This document shows, one piece after another, positions 6,922-15,181 of a DNA stretch of 25,179 nt (the stretch's first letter is position 1; each line of letters begins with the position of its first letter). The position numbers were made by a program, and so were the translations under genes. Source of the stretch: JAZLEZ01 sp045615505 (lineage in GTDB: Bacteria; Spirochaetota; Spirochaetia; Sphaerochaetales; Sphaerochaetaceae); the NCBI GenBank assembly GCA_045615505.1, contig JAZLEZ010000054.1, positions 1 through 25,179 on the forward strand, given 5' to 3'. The notes below the pieces were generated by a model. It was not told the DNA's origin, did no database searches, and saw nothing but the letters and a program-made list of their open reading frames with translations.

Positions 6922-8991
6922 TCAGCCGGAAAAATCGTTTTTTCTGATTTTTTCTATCTCATCTCTGATAACGGCAGCTTTTTCAAATTCAAGGTCCTTT
7001 GCACAAGCCAACATGAGAGCCTCAAGTTCTTTAATATACTTTTTGCGCTGGGACGGATCCAAAAGATTGTATGAAGATTTCCTTATTCTGATATCCTGCT
7101 GTTCGTCTTCAATTTTTTCTTCTTTATCACGCTCGAGAATGTCCTCTACTGCTTTTTTTATCGTTTTAGGAGTAATTCCATGTTCCCGATTGTATTTTAT
7201 TTGTATAGCCCTTCTTTTTGCTGTTTCGCGGATAGTTTCATCCATAGCTTCGCTGATTCTGTCCGCATACATAATGACCCGACCTTCAGCATTCCTAGCG
7301 GCACGACCTGAAATCTGAATAAGGGATGTGGTACTTCTCAGAAAACCGATTTTATCGGCATCAAGAATTGCAACCAATGCAACTTCAGGCAAATCAAGAC
7401 CTTCTCTCAAAAGGTTGATACCTACAAGAACATCAAATTCTCCTTTTCTTAAATCTGTGAGTATTTCCACTCTTTCAATGGTCTCAATTTCTGAGTGAAG
7501 ATATCTTACCCTGATTCCTTTATCGGCGAAAAAATCGGCAATATCCTCAGACATTCTTTTTGTAAGAGTTGTAACAAGGACTCTCTCCCCTTTTGCCGTA
7601 CACTTTTTAATCTCACCATAAAGATCTTCTATCTGACCTTCCGTAGGTCTGACGGTAATTTCTGGGTCAAGAAGCCCGGTAGGTCTGATAATCTGTTCAA
7701 CAATACGGGAAGAAAGCTGTTTTTCAGTTTTTCCCGGAGTTGCACTTACAAATATTCTCTGCCCTGCAACATTGTCAAATTCTTCATATTTCAATGGTCT
7801 GTTATCCAAAGCAGAAGGAAGACGGAAACCGTACTGAACAAGATTGGCTTTTCTGCTGTGATCACCTTCGTACATTGCACCGATCTGAGGAAGCGTTACA
7901 TGGCTTTCATCTATGAAAGTAAGAAAACCCGGCTGAAAATAATCCAAAAGCACAGCAGGTCTTTCTCCCGGAGCTCTGTTTGAAAGAGGTCTTGAATAGT
8001 TTTCTATTCCGGAACAGTATCCTATCTCCTGAAGCATCTCCAAATCGTATTCAACTCTGGTCTTGATTCTTTCAGCTTCTACAGGACGTCCGGTATTCAT
8101 AAACAGTTCATATTGTTCCTGCATCTCCTCACGGATTTTCTGAATTGCATTATCAACCTGTTCCTTGGGCATGACAAACTGTTTTGCGGGATAAAGAGTA
8201 AAAGCATCCTGTTCCGAAAGAATCTGACCGGATACAGGTTCAAACCACTGGATCCTTTCAACAGTATCCCAGTCAAGTACAAGACGGACAGCACTATCAA
8301 GATAAGGTGGCCATATTTCAATACTTTCTCCGTGAGAGCGGAAGGTGCCGTGAGTCAGAACATAGTCATTCCTCTCATATTGCATACGCACAAGTTGTTC
8401 AAGTTCCAAATTGTGCCGGAAAACCATTCCCTTGCGGAAAACATGGGTCATATCCTTGAGAGAAACCGGATTTGCAAGACTGAATATACATGAAACAGTG
8501 GATACAACTATTACATCCCTTCTTTCCATCAGAGAAAATGATGCAGACATACGCATTCTGTCTATTTCCGCATTTACATCTGCATCTTTTTCAATGTACA
8601 GATCCTTTCCGGGGACATAGGCTTCAGGCTGATAGTAGTCGTATGTAGAGACGAAGTATTCCACCCTGTTTTCAGGAAAAAAGCTTTTGAATTCCCTGTA
8701 CAACTGAGCTGCCAGAGTCTTGTTATGAGAAAGCACAAGAGTCGGACGCTGAACCTTTTCAATGATTTTTGCCATAGTAAAGGTTTTTCCAGAGCCCGTA
8801 ACACCTTTCAATGTCTGAAATCGATCCCCTGCAAGAACACCGTCTGCCAGTTTGTCTATTGCCTGCTGCTGGTCACCCGAAATCCCGAACGGAGCATGGA
8901 CTGCAAAAGGCTTGTCTTCCCACTTAACACTTCCGTGAATATTTGAAACTGTTTCTCCGCCCCATGATGAATCTACGATATCTTCTGTCAT
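6922..8991 (-). CDS. uvrB: Excinuclease ABC subunit B
   Basis: Damage-verifying helicase-like subunit of nucleotide excision repair. Walker A GVTGSGKT is at residues 63-70, the DNA-clamping beta-hairpin region TYDYYQPEAYVPG follows, and the Walker B element is the family's DESH. Helicase motifs VGINLLREGLD and QISGRAARN come later, and a C-terminal UVR domain with LEFEKAAVIRDEI contacts UvrC. Length is 689 residues. The Walker lysine is at residue 69, against 45 in E. coli, so there is an N-terminal extension of about 24 residues. No in-frame alternative start exists between the ATG at 8991 and a methionine inside the ATPase domain, so the extension is real unless the start lies elsewhere. 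ATGA overlap with the htrA stop indicates translational coupling. Confidence 0.97.
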   Translation of the reverse strand: MTEDIVDSSWGGETVSNIHGSVKWEDKPFAVHAPFGISGDQQQAIDKLADGVLAGDRFQTLKGVTGSGKTFTMAKIIEKVQRPTLVLSHNKTLAAQLYREFKSFFPENRVEYFVSTYDYYQPEAYVPGKDLYIEKDADVNAEIDRMRMSASFSLMERRDVIVVSTVSCIFSLANPVSLKDMTHVFRKGMVFRHNLELEQLVRMQYERNDYVLTHGTFRSHGESIEIWPPYLDSAVRLVLDWDTVERIQWFEPVSGQILSEQDAFTLYPAKQFVMPKEQVDNAIQKIREEMQEQYELFMNTGRPVEAERIKTRVEYDLEMLQEIGYCSGIENYSRPLSNRAPGERPAVLLDYFQPGFLTFIDESHVTLPQIGAMYEGDHSRKANLVQYGFRLPSALDNRPLKYEEFDNVAGQRIFVSATPGKTEKQLSSRIVEQIIRPTGLLDPEITVRPTEGQIEDLYGEIKKCTAKGERVLVTTLTKRMSEDIADFFADKGIRVRYLHSEIETIERVEILTDLRKGEFDVLVGINLLREGLDLPEVALVAILDADKIGFLRSTTSLIQISGRAARNAEGRVIMYADRISEAMDETIRETAKRRAIQIKYNREHGITPKTIKKAVEDILERDKEEKIEDEQQDIRIRKSSYNLLDPSQRKKYIKELEALMLACAKDLEFEKAAVIRDEIEKIRKNDFSG

Positions 8992-10274
8992 CTGTTTATC
9001 CAGTTTACATTTTCCGCACTGCGTTCAACAAGTTCTACTTTAAAGTTCTTTTCGACACCGTTTCTGTTGACATTGACTGATACCTTGTCACCGGGTCTTG
9101 TATTGGAAAGAGCCGTAAACAGATCACCGTATTCCGAAACCTGCACTCCGTTTACACTTGTAATTACATCCCCTCCGAGAAATATTATTGAAGAACCGTA
9201 TCTGACCTGATCTTTTCCGCCTTTCAGTCCTGCCTTTTCAGCTTTTCCCGATGGCGAAACCTGACTGACAAGAATGCCTTTGCTTACTTTAAGTCCTGCA
9301 TAATCAACAATCTGGGCAGTAAGCTGAACAGGCACTATATCAATCCATCCTCTGTTGACATGACCGTATTTAATTAGATCCTGAGCACTTGAAGACGCAG
9401 TATCGGATTCAACAGCAAAATTCATCCCTTCATTCAGTCCTGAACTTGAATAAATTGATGTGGAAATACCTATTACAAGTCCCTTGGAATTAAGCAGAGG
9501 CCCTCCGGAATTACCCGGATTGATTGGAGTATCGGTCTGTATCATGCCGAGAAGAACCTTTCCTTCCTCGTTTCTGATAGGTCTGGAGAGTCCGGAAATA
9601 ATACCGCTTGCCATAGTTCTGTCAAATCCGAACGGATTACCTATTGCCAGTACTTTCTGACCTACGGTCAAAGTTGAAGAACTGCCGAATTCAAGAAAAG
9701 TAATATCAACATCCGTGGGAACATTGATTTTAAGTACTGCAATATCATTTTCCTCATCAGTTCCAACAGTCTCGGCTTCATATTTTTTTCCGTCGTAAGT
9801 AGTTACTGCAATGTAGGATGCATCCTTAACCACATGACTGTTTGTTACAATATAACCGTCCCCTGAAATGAAAAATCCGGATCCTACACCATTTGAAGGA
9901 ATTGCATCAAGAAATGAAGAAACACTTGAAAAGTACTGTGTTCCAATATGAACGACAGCTTTATTGCATTTTTCAAAAACATTTATATTCTGAAGTTCAT
10001 CTGCGCTGTATTCCCATGCTGCGTTATCTCCCTTAAACAAAGAAATACCGTCTTCTCCGTAGAATATATTGTTTACAGGAACTCCTGCCATTTCAAGAAG
10101 ACCCTTTTCACCGTAAACACCTATTACTTCCTTCATAGTCTTGCGAAGTTCATTCTGACGCTTTTTGGATTCAACTGATTTTGTCCAAGTAAACAGCAGT
10201 ATCAACACACCGATTGAAATGAGAGACACAAGAACAATGAAGATGATTTTTACGATTCTGTTTCTTATTTTCAT
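8988..10274 (-). CDS. HtrA/DegP-type serine protease, membrane-anchored
   Basis: Periplasmic trypsin-like quality-control protease. One hydrophobic helix at about residues 8-29, after a basic start (MKIRNRIVK), should act as an uncleaved anchor because no clear signal peptidase site follows. The catalytic triad is readable: His147 in VTNSHVV, Asp177 in NDIAVLKI and Ser256 in NPGNSGGPL. A single PDZ domain occupies about residues 300-415, including GLKGGKDQVRYGSSIIFLGG and the region ending DKVSVNVNRNG. There is a roughly 100-residue linker between anchor and protease. The start overlaps the apbE stop as ATGA. Symbols htrA, degP and degS are all used for such proteins, so none is assigned. Confidence 0.95.
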   Translation of the reverse strand: MKIRNRIVKIIFIVLVSLISIGVLILLFTWTKSVESKKRQNELRKTMKEVIGVYGEKGLLEMAGVPVNNIFYGEDGISLFKGDNAAWEYSADELQNINVFEKCNKAVVHIGTQYFSSVSSFLDAIPSNGVGSGFFISGDGYIVTNSHVVKDASYIAVTTYDGKKYEAETVGTDEENDIAVLKINVPTDVDITFLEFGSSSTLTVGQKVLAIGNPFGFDRTMASGIISGLSRPIRNEEGKVLLGMIQTDTPINPGNSGGPLLNSKGLVIGISTSIYSSSGLNEGMNFAVESDTASSSAQDLIKYGHVNRGWIDIVPVQLTAQIVDYAGLKVSKGILVSQVSPSGKAEKAGLKGGKDQVRYGSSIIFLGGDVITSVNGVQVSEYGDLFTALSNTRPGDKVSVNVNRNGVEKNFKVELVERSAENVNWINR

Positions 10275-11155
10275 CTGAAAAATCTTACCTTGTAAGACGG
10301 ATAATGTTCAAGAAGAACAGAACTGCCATCTTCCCCCAGAATGAAACAGGCTGTTGACAGTGCATCGCATATGAGCCCGGACTCACCTATTACCGTAACA
10401 GCTCTGATTCCACCGGAAACAGGATAACCCGTGCGTCCGTCCATTATATGGCAATATCTTACACCATCTGAAATAAAGAATCTCTCATAGTCACCGGATG
10501 TTACTACACAAAGACCTGACACATTAACAGTTTCTTTATATTTTCCCCTTTCCGCATCCGGATCTTGCAGACCTATAAGGAAGTCTTTTCCGTCAGTTCT
10601 GCTTCCTATGCAGCATATATTCCCGCCGAAATTGATGATTGCACTTTTTACTCCGTTCTGCACAAGTATTTCTTTTGCAATATCACTTGCATAGCCTTTT
10701 CCCAAAGCTCCGAAGTCAAGTTTTTTTTCAGACAGAGCAGTTTCAATCTCCTCAGCAGATGGTACACGCTCTTTTTCCGTACCGATACCCCACAAATCAG
10801 TCACTGCACCTATATAAACAGAAAATGCACCGTCAGTAAGTATTTCAAATGTTTCTCCGGAGGAAATAAGAAACCCGACATCTTCGTTTTCTTCTACGGA
10901 AATACCTGAATTAATCTTGAATACAACAGAATCACGAATTTTGCAGCTTATTGTATTTTCAAGTTCATTCATTCTATCCCATACTTTTTCGCAGACTTCC
11001 TCTGCCTGCCTGTACCTACCGTATATGGTAACAGAGCATAATGTTCCGAAACAGAATCTGCTGCTTGTATGACTTTCGGATGAGCGGAAATTACATGAAG
11101 AAAACATCAAAAGTATGAGGAAAAGGATTATGAAGGTCTTTTTAATTGATTTCAT
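10271..11155 (-). CDS. apbE: FAD:protein FMN transferase, lipoprotein
   Basis: ApbE-family enzyme that attaches FMN from FAD to threonine in target proteins such as RnfG/RnfD or NqrB/NqrC. A signal peptide with a lipobox ending FSSC at Cys21 makes it a periplasm-facing lipoprotein. Family motifs are TDLWGIG (119-125), DFGALGKGYASD (147-158), NFGGN (175-179), SGDYERFF (220-227), HIMDGRTGYPVSGG (236-249) and the metal/FAD site DALSTACFILGE (264-275). The frame is open to a GTG at 11188, but the ATG at 11155 puts the lipobox at the usual distance and is preferred, giving 294 residues. It overlaps the kinase gene by 14 bases. No Rnf or Nqr target is in the window. Confidence 0.92.
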   Translation of the reverse strand: MKSIKKTFIILFLILLMFSSCNFRSSESHTSSRFCFGTLCSVTIYGRYRQAEEVCEKVWDRMNELENTISCKIRDSVVFKINSGISVEENEDVGFLISSGETFEILTDGAFSVYIGAVTDLWGIGTEKERVPSAEEIETALSEKKLDFGALGKGYASDIAKEILVQNGVKSAIINFGGNICCIGSRTDGKDFLIGLQDPDAERGKYKETVNVSGLCVVTSGDYERFFISDGVRYCHIMDGRTGYPVSGGIRAVTVIGESGLICDALSTACFILGEDGSSVLLEHYPSYKVRFFR

Positions 11156-12029
11156 CTGCCGCAGGAGGATTGCAACCTTCTTTTTCACAGTTCAAAGCAG
11201 CTGCTTTTGAAGCCCTGTTCATCGTATTAATAATAAAAGCCTCTGTAAGTTCTTTTCCGTTAAAATAACCGATTGAATTAAGAGAGGAAAGAACAATGCC
11301 GGAATATGTATCTCCGCACCCTATTGTATCGTTTACATTTTCCACCTTGTATGCCGGAACTGAAAATGCCTTTTTAAATGCTTTGGAGTACCAAACAGAG
11401 CCTTTTTCGGCTTTTGTAACTATCAGATCTCCCTTACAAAGACTGAACAGCTGTTCTTCCGTCTTTCCCCAGTAATCCAAATCTTCTTCACTTACCTTCA
11501 CTATATCGGAAATGGATAACGCTTTTTCCAGAGAAAGAAGATAGGACTTTTTATCCTCAATCAGAAAACTTCTGATATTGGGATCGAAAAACTTGAATAC
11601 TTCCTTTTTCTTTGACAGAAAAGAGAGAATCTCAGAAGATGCCTTGGAATCAGTGAAAGTAACAGAGCCGAAGAACACACAGTTGATATCGGTATTGTTG
11701 GAAAAAACAGAAGCAAGTTTTTCTTCCGTTACTGAAAAAGCAGAAGTCCCCTTCCAATCAAATTCATATCTTACACTTCCCTTTTCAACGACTGCATTTG
11801 ATGTCATTGTCCTTTCGGTACATCCGCAGAACAGAGGGTCGAATAAAATGCAGTTGTCTATAATGAACTGCAATATTATCTGTCCTCTTTCATCAGAAGA
11901 AATACCTCCCAAAAATGAAACAGGAGCTCCCTGCCGCGATGCTGCCAGACTTACATTGAGAGGACATCCACCTGTAAAAGGTCTGTTATTTTTATAATCT
12001 ATCAGCGCTTCTCCGATTGAAACAATCAT
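11142..12029 (-). CDS. PfkB-family sugar kinase, probably fructokinase
   Basis: Ribokinase/PfkB-fold carbohydrate kinase of 295 residues. The N-terminal part has GEALIDY and the sugar-binding GGCPLNVSLAASRQG (20-34), which resembles fructokinases. FDPNIR is at 148-153, and the catalytic signature DTIGCGDTYSG at 234-244 includes Asp240 as the general base. The usual GAGD is GCGD here, a mild variation that keeps the anion hole glycines. Substrate cannot be fixed from sequence; fructose is the best guess. It is the first gene of the four-gene operon kinase-apbE-htrA-uvrB. No Shine-Dalgarno sequence precedes the ATG, and a promoter ends seven bases before it, so the transcript may be leaderless. 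Confidence 0.85.
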   Translation of the reverse strand: MIVSIGEALIDYKNNRPFTGGCPLNVSLAASRQGAPVSFLGGISSDERGQIILQFIIDNCILFDPLFCGCTERTMTSNAVVEKGSVRYEFDWKGTSAFSVTEEKLASVFSNNTDINCVFFGSVTFTDSKASSEILSFLSKKKEVFKFFDPNIRSFLIEDKKSYLLSLEKALSISDIVKVSEEDLDYWGKTEEQLFSLCKGDLIVTKAEKGSVWYSKAFKKAFSVPAYKVENVNDTIGCGDTYSGIVLSSLNSIGYFNGKELTEAFIINTMNRASKAAALNCEKEGCNPPAADEIN

Positions 12030-12046
12030 AGATAAGAGTATATCAT
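12017..12046 (+). promoter_or_regulatory. Probable glnS promoter
   Basis: TTGAAA (12017-12022) and TATCAT (12041-12046) have 18-base spacing. The -35 lies inside the start of the divergent kinase gene. The predicted leader is about 48 bases and contains the palindrome at 12064-12078. Confidence 0.45.
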
Positions 12047-12066
12047 AATCGCGTTAAATATACCAA
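12037..12066 (-). promoter_or_regulatory. Promoter of the kinase-apbE-htrA-uvrB operon
   Basis: On the minus strand TTGGTA (12066-12061) and TATACT (12042-12037) are separated by 18 bases. The predicted start of transcription is at or next to the ATG at 12029. Confidence 0.5.
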
Positions 12067-12078
12067 AGGGTCCCTTTG
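12064..12078. repeat. 15-bp palindrome between kinase and glnS
   Basis: CAAAGGGTCCCTTTG is perfectly symmetrical around its central T. It covers part of the kinase -35 (TACCAA on the + strand at 12061-12066) and lies in the glnS leader, so it could be an operator for one or both genes. No binding protein is known from the sequence. Confidence 0.4.
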
Positions 12079-12100
12079 AAAGGACATGCGGAGGAAGTAT

Positions 12101-13804
12101 ATGGATGAAATCATCAAAGAGACAGAGGAAGAAAGACCTCTGAACTTCATTGAAAAAATCATTGAAGACGATCTTGCAAACGGCAGAGTCCCAGACAATA
12201 AGATAATTACCCGTTTTCCACCTGAACCAAACGGTTATCTTCACATAGGTCATATCAAGAGTATCTGTCTGAACTTTTCTCTTGCACAGAAGTACAACGG
12301 AGAATGTCATCTCAGACTTGACGATACAAACCCAGCAAAAGAGGATATGGAATACATAGACTCTATCAAAAGTGATATTCACTGGCTTGGTTTTGACTGG
12401 GGAAAACACGAGTACTATGCTTCAGATTACTACGATCAGCTTCATGAAATAGCAATAGATCTCATCAAAAAGGGTTTGGCCTATGTGGATAGCCAGACTC
12501 CTGAACAGGTAAAGGAAAACCGCGGTACACTTACAGAACCGGGAAAAAACAGTCCGGACAGAGACAGAAGCATAGAAGAGAACCTCAGACTTTTTCAGGA
12601 AATGGGTGAAGGAAAATATCCTGAAGGTAAATATCTTCTCAGAGCAAAGCTCGATATGGCATCTCCTAACATCAACATGAGAGATCCGGCTTTATACAGA
12701 ATCAAGTTTGCTGAACATCCCAGAACAGGTAATAAGTGGTGTATCTATCCTATGTACGATTTTACCCATCCTATAAGCGATGCAATCGAAAACATCACTC
12801 ACTCTATCTGTACTCTTGAGTTTGAAGACCACCGTCCTGCTTACGATTGGGCCTGTTCCATTGACAATATCGAACACGCTCCTCACCAGTACGAATTTGC
12901 CAGACTGAATATCAACTATCTTGTAATGAGCAAGAGAAAACTCCTTCAGCTTGTAAATATGGGTATTGTAAGTGGTTGGGATGATCCCAGAATGCCTACC
13001 GTCAGCGGTATAAGAAGACGCGGTTATTCTCCTGAATCAATGAAAGATTTTGTAAATCGTGTAGGTGTTGCAAAGGTTGAATCAGTTGTTGACTACTCTC
13101 TTATGGAATTCTGTGTTCGTGAAGACCTCAACAAGAGAGCTAAAAGAGTCATGGCTGTTCTTGAGCCTGTCAAGGTAGTTATCGACAACTATCCTGAGGA
13201 CAAGGTCGAATACTTTGAAACAGAAAATAACCCTGAAGATTCTTCATTCGGCACCAGAGAGCTGCCTTTTACAAGAGAGGTTTACATTGAACGAGAAGAT
13301 TTTATGGAAGAACCTCCAAAAGGATATCACAGACTCTACATAGGAAATGAAATCCGTTTGAAAGGTGCCTATTACATCAAGGCAACAAGTTGCGAAAAGG
13401 ATGCAGACGGGAAAATTACCGTTATCCATTGTACTTATGATCCGCAGAGCCGTGGAGGAGATACTCCGGACGGAAGAAAGGTAAAGGGTACAAGTCATTG
13501 GGTTTCCGCAAAATACTGTATCAATGCAGAAGTGCGTCTATACGATAAACTGTTTACCGCAGAATATCCCGGAGGAGAAACAGGCAATTATCTTGATGAC
13601 CTCAATCCTGAAAGCCTAGTTACAGTCAATAATGCAAAACTTGAATTATCACTGAAAGATGCCAAACCGGGCGAGTATCTCCAGTTCATCAGAAGCGGAT
13701 ATTTCACACCGGATTATGACACAACTTGTGAACATCCTGTTTTCAACAGAACTGTCACTCTGAAGGATTCTTGGGCAAAACAGAAAGCAAAAATGGGACT
13801 GTAA
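12101..13804 (+). CDS. glnS: Glutamine-tRNA ligase
   Basis: Class I aminoacyl-tRNA synthetase that charges tRNA-Gln directly with glutamine. PPEPNGYLHIGH places the HIGH signature at residues 48-51, and the KMSKS-type loop is VMSKRKL near residue 270. The active site stretch YPMYDFTHPISDAIE and LEFEDHRPAYDW separate GlnRS from bacterial GluRS. The C-terminal half carries the two beta-barrel anticodon-binding domains, and length (567 residues) matches the E. coli type. GGAGGA at 12090-12095, five bases ahead of the ATG at 12101, fixes the start; an ATG at 12086 has only an AAAGGA one base away. Direct GlnRS is not universal in bacteria, and many use transamidation of Glu-tRNA-Gln instead. Confidence 0.96.
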   Translation: MDEIIKETEEERPLNFIEKIIEDDLANGRVPDNKIITRFPPEPNGYLHIGHIKSICLNFSLAQKYNGECHLRLDDTNPAKEDMEYIDSIKSDIHWLGFDWGKHEYYASDYYDQLHEIAIDLIKKGLAYVDSQTPEQVKENRGTLTEPGKNSPDRDRSIEENLRLFQEMGEGKYPEGKYLLRAKLDMASPNINMRDPALYRIKFAEHPRTGNKWCIYPMYDFTHPISDAIENITHSICTLEFEDHRPAYDWACSIDNIEHAPHQYEFARLNINYLVMSKRKLLQLVNMGIVSGWDDPRMPTVSGIRRRGYSPESMKDFVNRVGVAKVESVVDYSLMEFCVREDLNKRAKRVMAVLEPVKVVIDNYPEDKVEYFETENNPEDSSFGTRELPFTREVYIEREDFMEEPPKGYHRLYIGNEIRLKGAYYIKATSCEKDADGKITVIHCTYDPQSRGGDTPDGRKVKGTSHWVSAKYCINAEVRLYDKLFTAEYPGGETGNYLDDLNPESLVTVNNAKLELSLKDAKPGEYLQFIRSGYFTPDYDTTCEHPVFNRTVTLKDSWAKQKAKMGL

Positions 13805-13840
13805 TTATAGAAAACAAAGGAGCAACTTGCAAAACTGCCT

Positions 13841-15181
13841 TCATAAATCTTCAGCATTCCAGAAGAAATCGGAACTGTCGTTTCTGTTTCTTGCAGGTTT
13901 GAAAGAATCATAGCCATAAGGTTTTTCATGTCTTGAAGAACTGTAACTCCGCTCTTTTGCCTGATGTACAGGACGATGCTCATTTTCAGAATATCTGCGT
14001 TTTGAGTGGAAATCCTTGTTGTCATCCTTGCGTCTGCTGTATTTGCGGTCGTATTTTCTATGTTCTACTCTATTTTCATCTCTGTGTTCATATCTGTGTT
14101 CATATTTCGGACGGTCATTTCCTCTGTCTGAGTAATTTCTCCGGGGACGATCCGAACTCTTGTAGTCTCTTCTCCCTGCTCTTTCTCTTTTAACAGGAGA
14201 ACTCTTTCTGTCTTCACTCCAATCCAATGACAGACTGTCATCATTAAAACTCATAATCCAACTCCTGACCGTACCTTTACGGCCTTTAACAAAACCATCT
14301 GCCCACAGTAAATAAGTGAGCTCTTTAACGCACAAACCTTTAAGGCGTCTTCTATCCATCTTAAAACTGCCGAGATTGGTGGAGAACAGTATGAAACCAT
14401 CTTTCCTCAATAAACCGACAAGTCTTTTAATCCAAAACAGGAAATCACGCTGAACATCAAAATCATGCTCCATCTTGCGGCTGTTGGAGAAGCTCGGCGG
14501 GTCAAATATGATTATGTCATAACGGACCTTTTTATTCATCATCTCATCAATGAATTTTGAAGCATCCATACATAAACACCTGTATGTATCACCCGAAAAA
14601 CCGTTCATTGCCAGGTTTTCCTCTGCCCATTTTGTGTATGTTGCCGACAAATCAACACTGGTCACGGATTTTGCAAGACCGCTTGCAGCGTAAACGGAAA
14701 AACTTCCGGTGTATGAGAAAAGATTCAGAACATCCGCCCCTGCACTTCTTTCTTTAATGAATTGTCTGGTATTAACATGATCCGGGAAAAGACCTGAATC
14801 AGTATAAGAAGTCAGATCTGTTTTGAAAACAAGGTTGTGCTCCCTTACATTGACAACAACAGGTTCGGATACATTTTTCTCATGCTGCTGTCCCCTTTCA
14901 CGCTTTGCACGGTATAGATAAACAATTTTATCCCTCTCTATGTATGCAAAACGGGAAATAATATCAAGACAAACCTCTCTGTTTTCATCTGACATCTTTT
15001 CATCACCGTAATCGACGACGCGTGCATAATTTGAGTATAAATCTACAGTAACCGGAAATAGCTCAAGATTTCTGTCATAGATACGGAAAACATCAGTCCC
15101 CTCAGCCAGCTTATCGTGGCGCAGGGACTGTGCATTGTTTTTCAGTATTTTGGAGAAATCTTTCTGAATGTATGTATCCAT
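13841..15181 (-). CDS. RlmK-like 23S rRNA methyltransferase with a charged C-terminal tail
   Basis: SAM-dependent rRNA methyltransferase resembling the C-terminal (RlmK) half of E. coli RlmKL, which makes m7G2069 in 23S rRNA. An N-terminal region with LRHDKLAEGTDVFRIYDRNL is followed by GLFPDHVNTRQ (130-140), the SAM-binding NLFSYTGSFSVYA (153-165), catalytic-region DPPSFSNSRKM (227-237) and FDVQRDF. The methyltransferase ends near residue 315. The remaining 130 residues are a low-complexity tail rich in Arg, Lys, Asp, Tyr, His and Ser, including YEHRYEHRDENRVEHRKYD, with no globular look. The N-terminal RlmL/THUMP half of RlmKL is missing. The ATG shares its A with the TGA stop of the mutase gene (TGATG), indicating coupling. 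The exact rRNA target is inferred. Confidence 0.88.
   Translation of the reverse strand: MDTYIQKDFSKILKNNAQSLRHDKLAEGTDVFRIYDRNLELFPVTVDLYSNYARVVDYGDEKMSDENREVCLDIISRFAYIERDKIVYLYRAKRERGQQHEKNVSEPVVVNVREHNLVFKTDLTSYTDSGLFPDHVNTRQFIKERSAGADVLNLFSYTGSFSVYAASGLAKSVTSVDLSATYTKWAEENLAMNGFSGDTYRCLCMDASKFIDEMMNKKVRYDIIIFDPPSFSNSRKMEHDFDVQRDFLFWIKRLVGLLRKDGFILFSTNLGSFKMDRRRLKGLCVKELTYLLWADGFVKGRKGTVRSWIMSFNDDSLSLDWSEDRKSSPVKRERAGRRDYKSSDRPRRNYSDRGNDRPKYEHRYEHRDENRVEHRKYDRKYSRRKDDNKDFHSKRRYSENEHRPVHQAKERSYSSSRHEKPYGYDSFKPARNRNDSSDFFWNAEDL

Noticed and set aside
6925..6960. Intrinsic terminator between thiP and uvrB (AAAAATCGTTTTT)
   Set aside because: The A/T-only stem is too weak and lies within the uvrB coding end; no stable hairpin is seen.
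11156..11188. GTG start of ApbE at 11188
   Set aside because: It lacks a ribosome binding site and would make an atypically long signal peptide; the ATG at 11155 fits a lipoprotein signal.
13933..14193. Cysteine- and histidine-rich reading frame on the + strand opposite the methyltransferase tail
   Set aside because: It is a shadow of the Arg/His/Tyr-rich tail codons and has no ribosome binding site.
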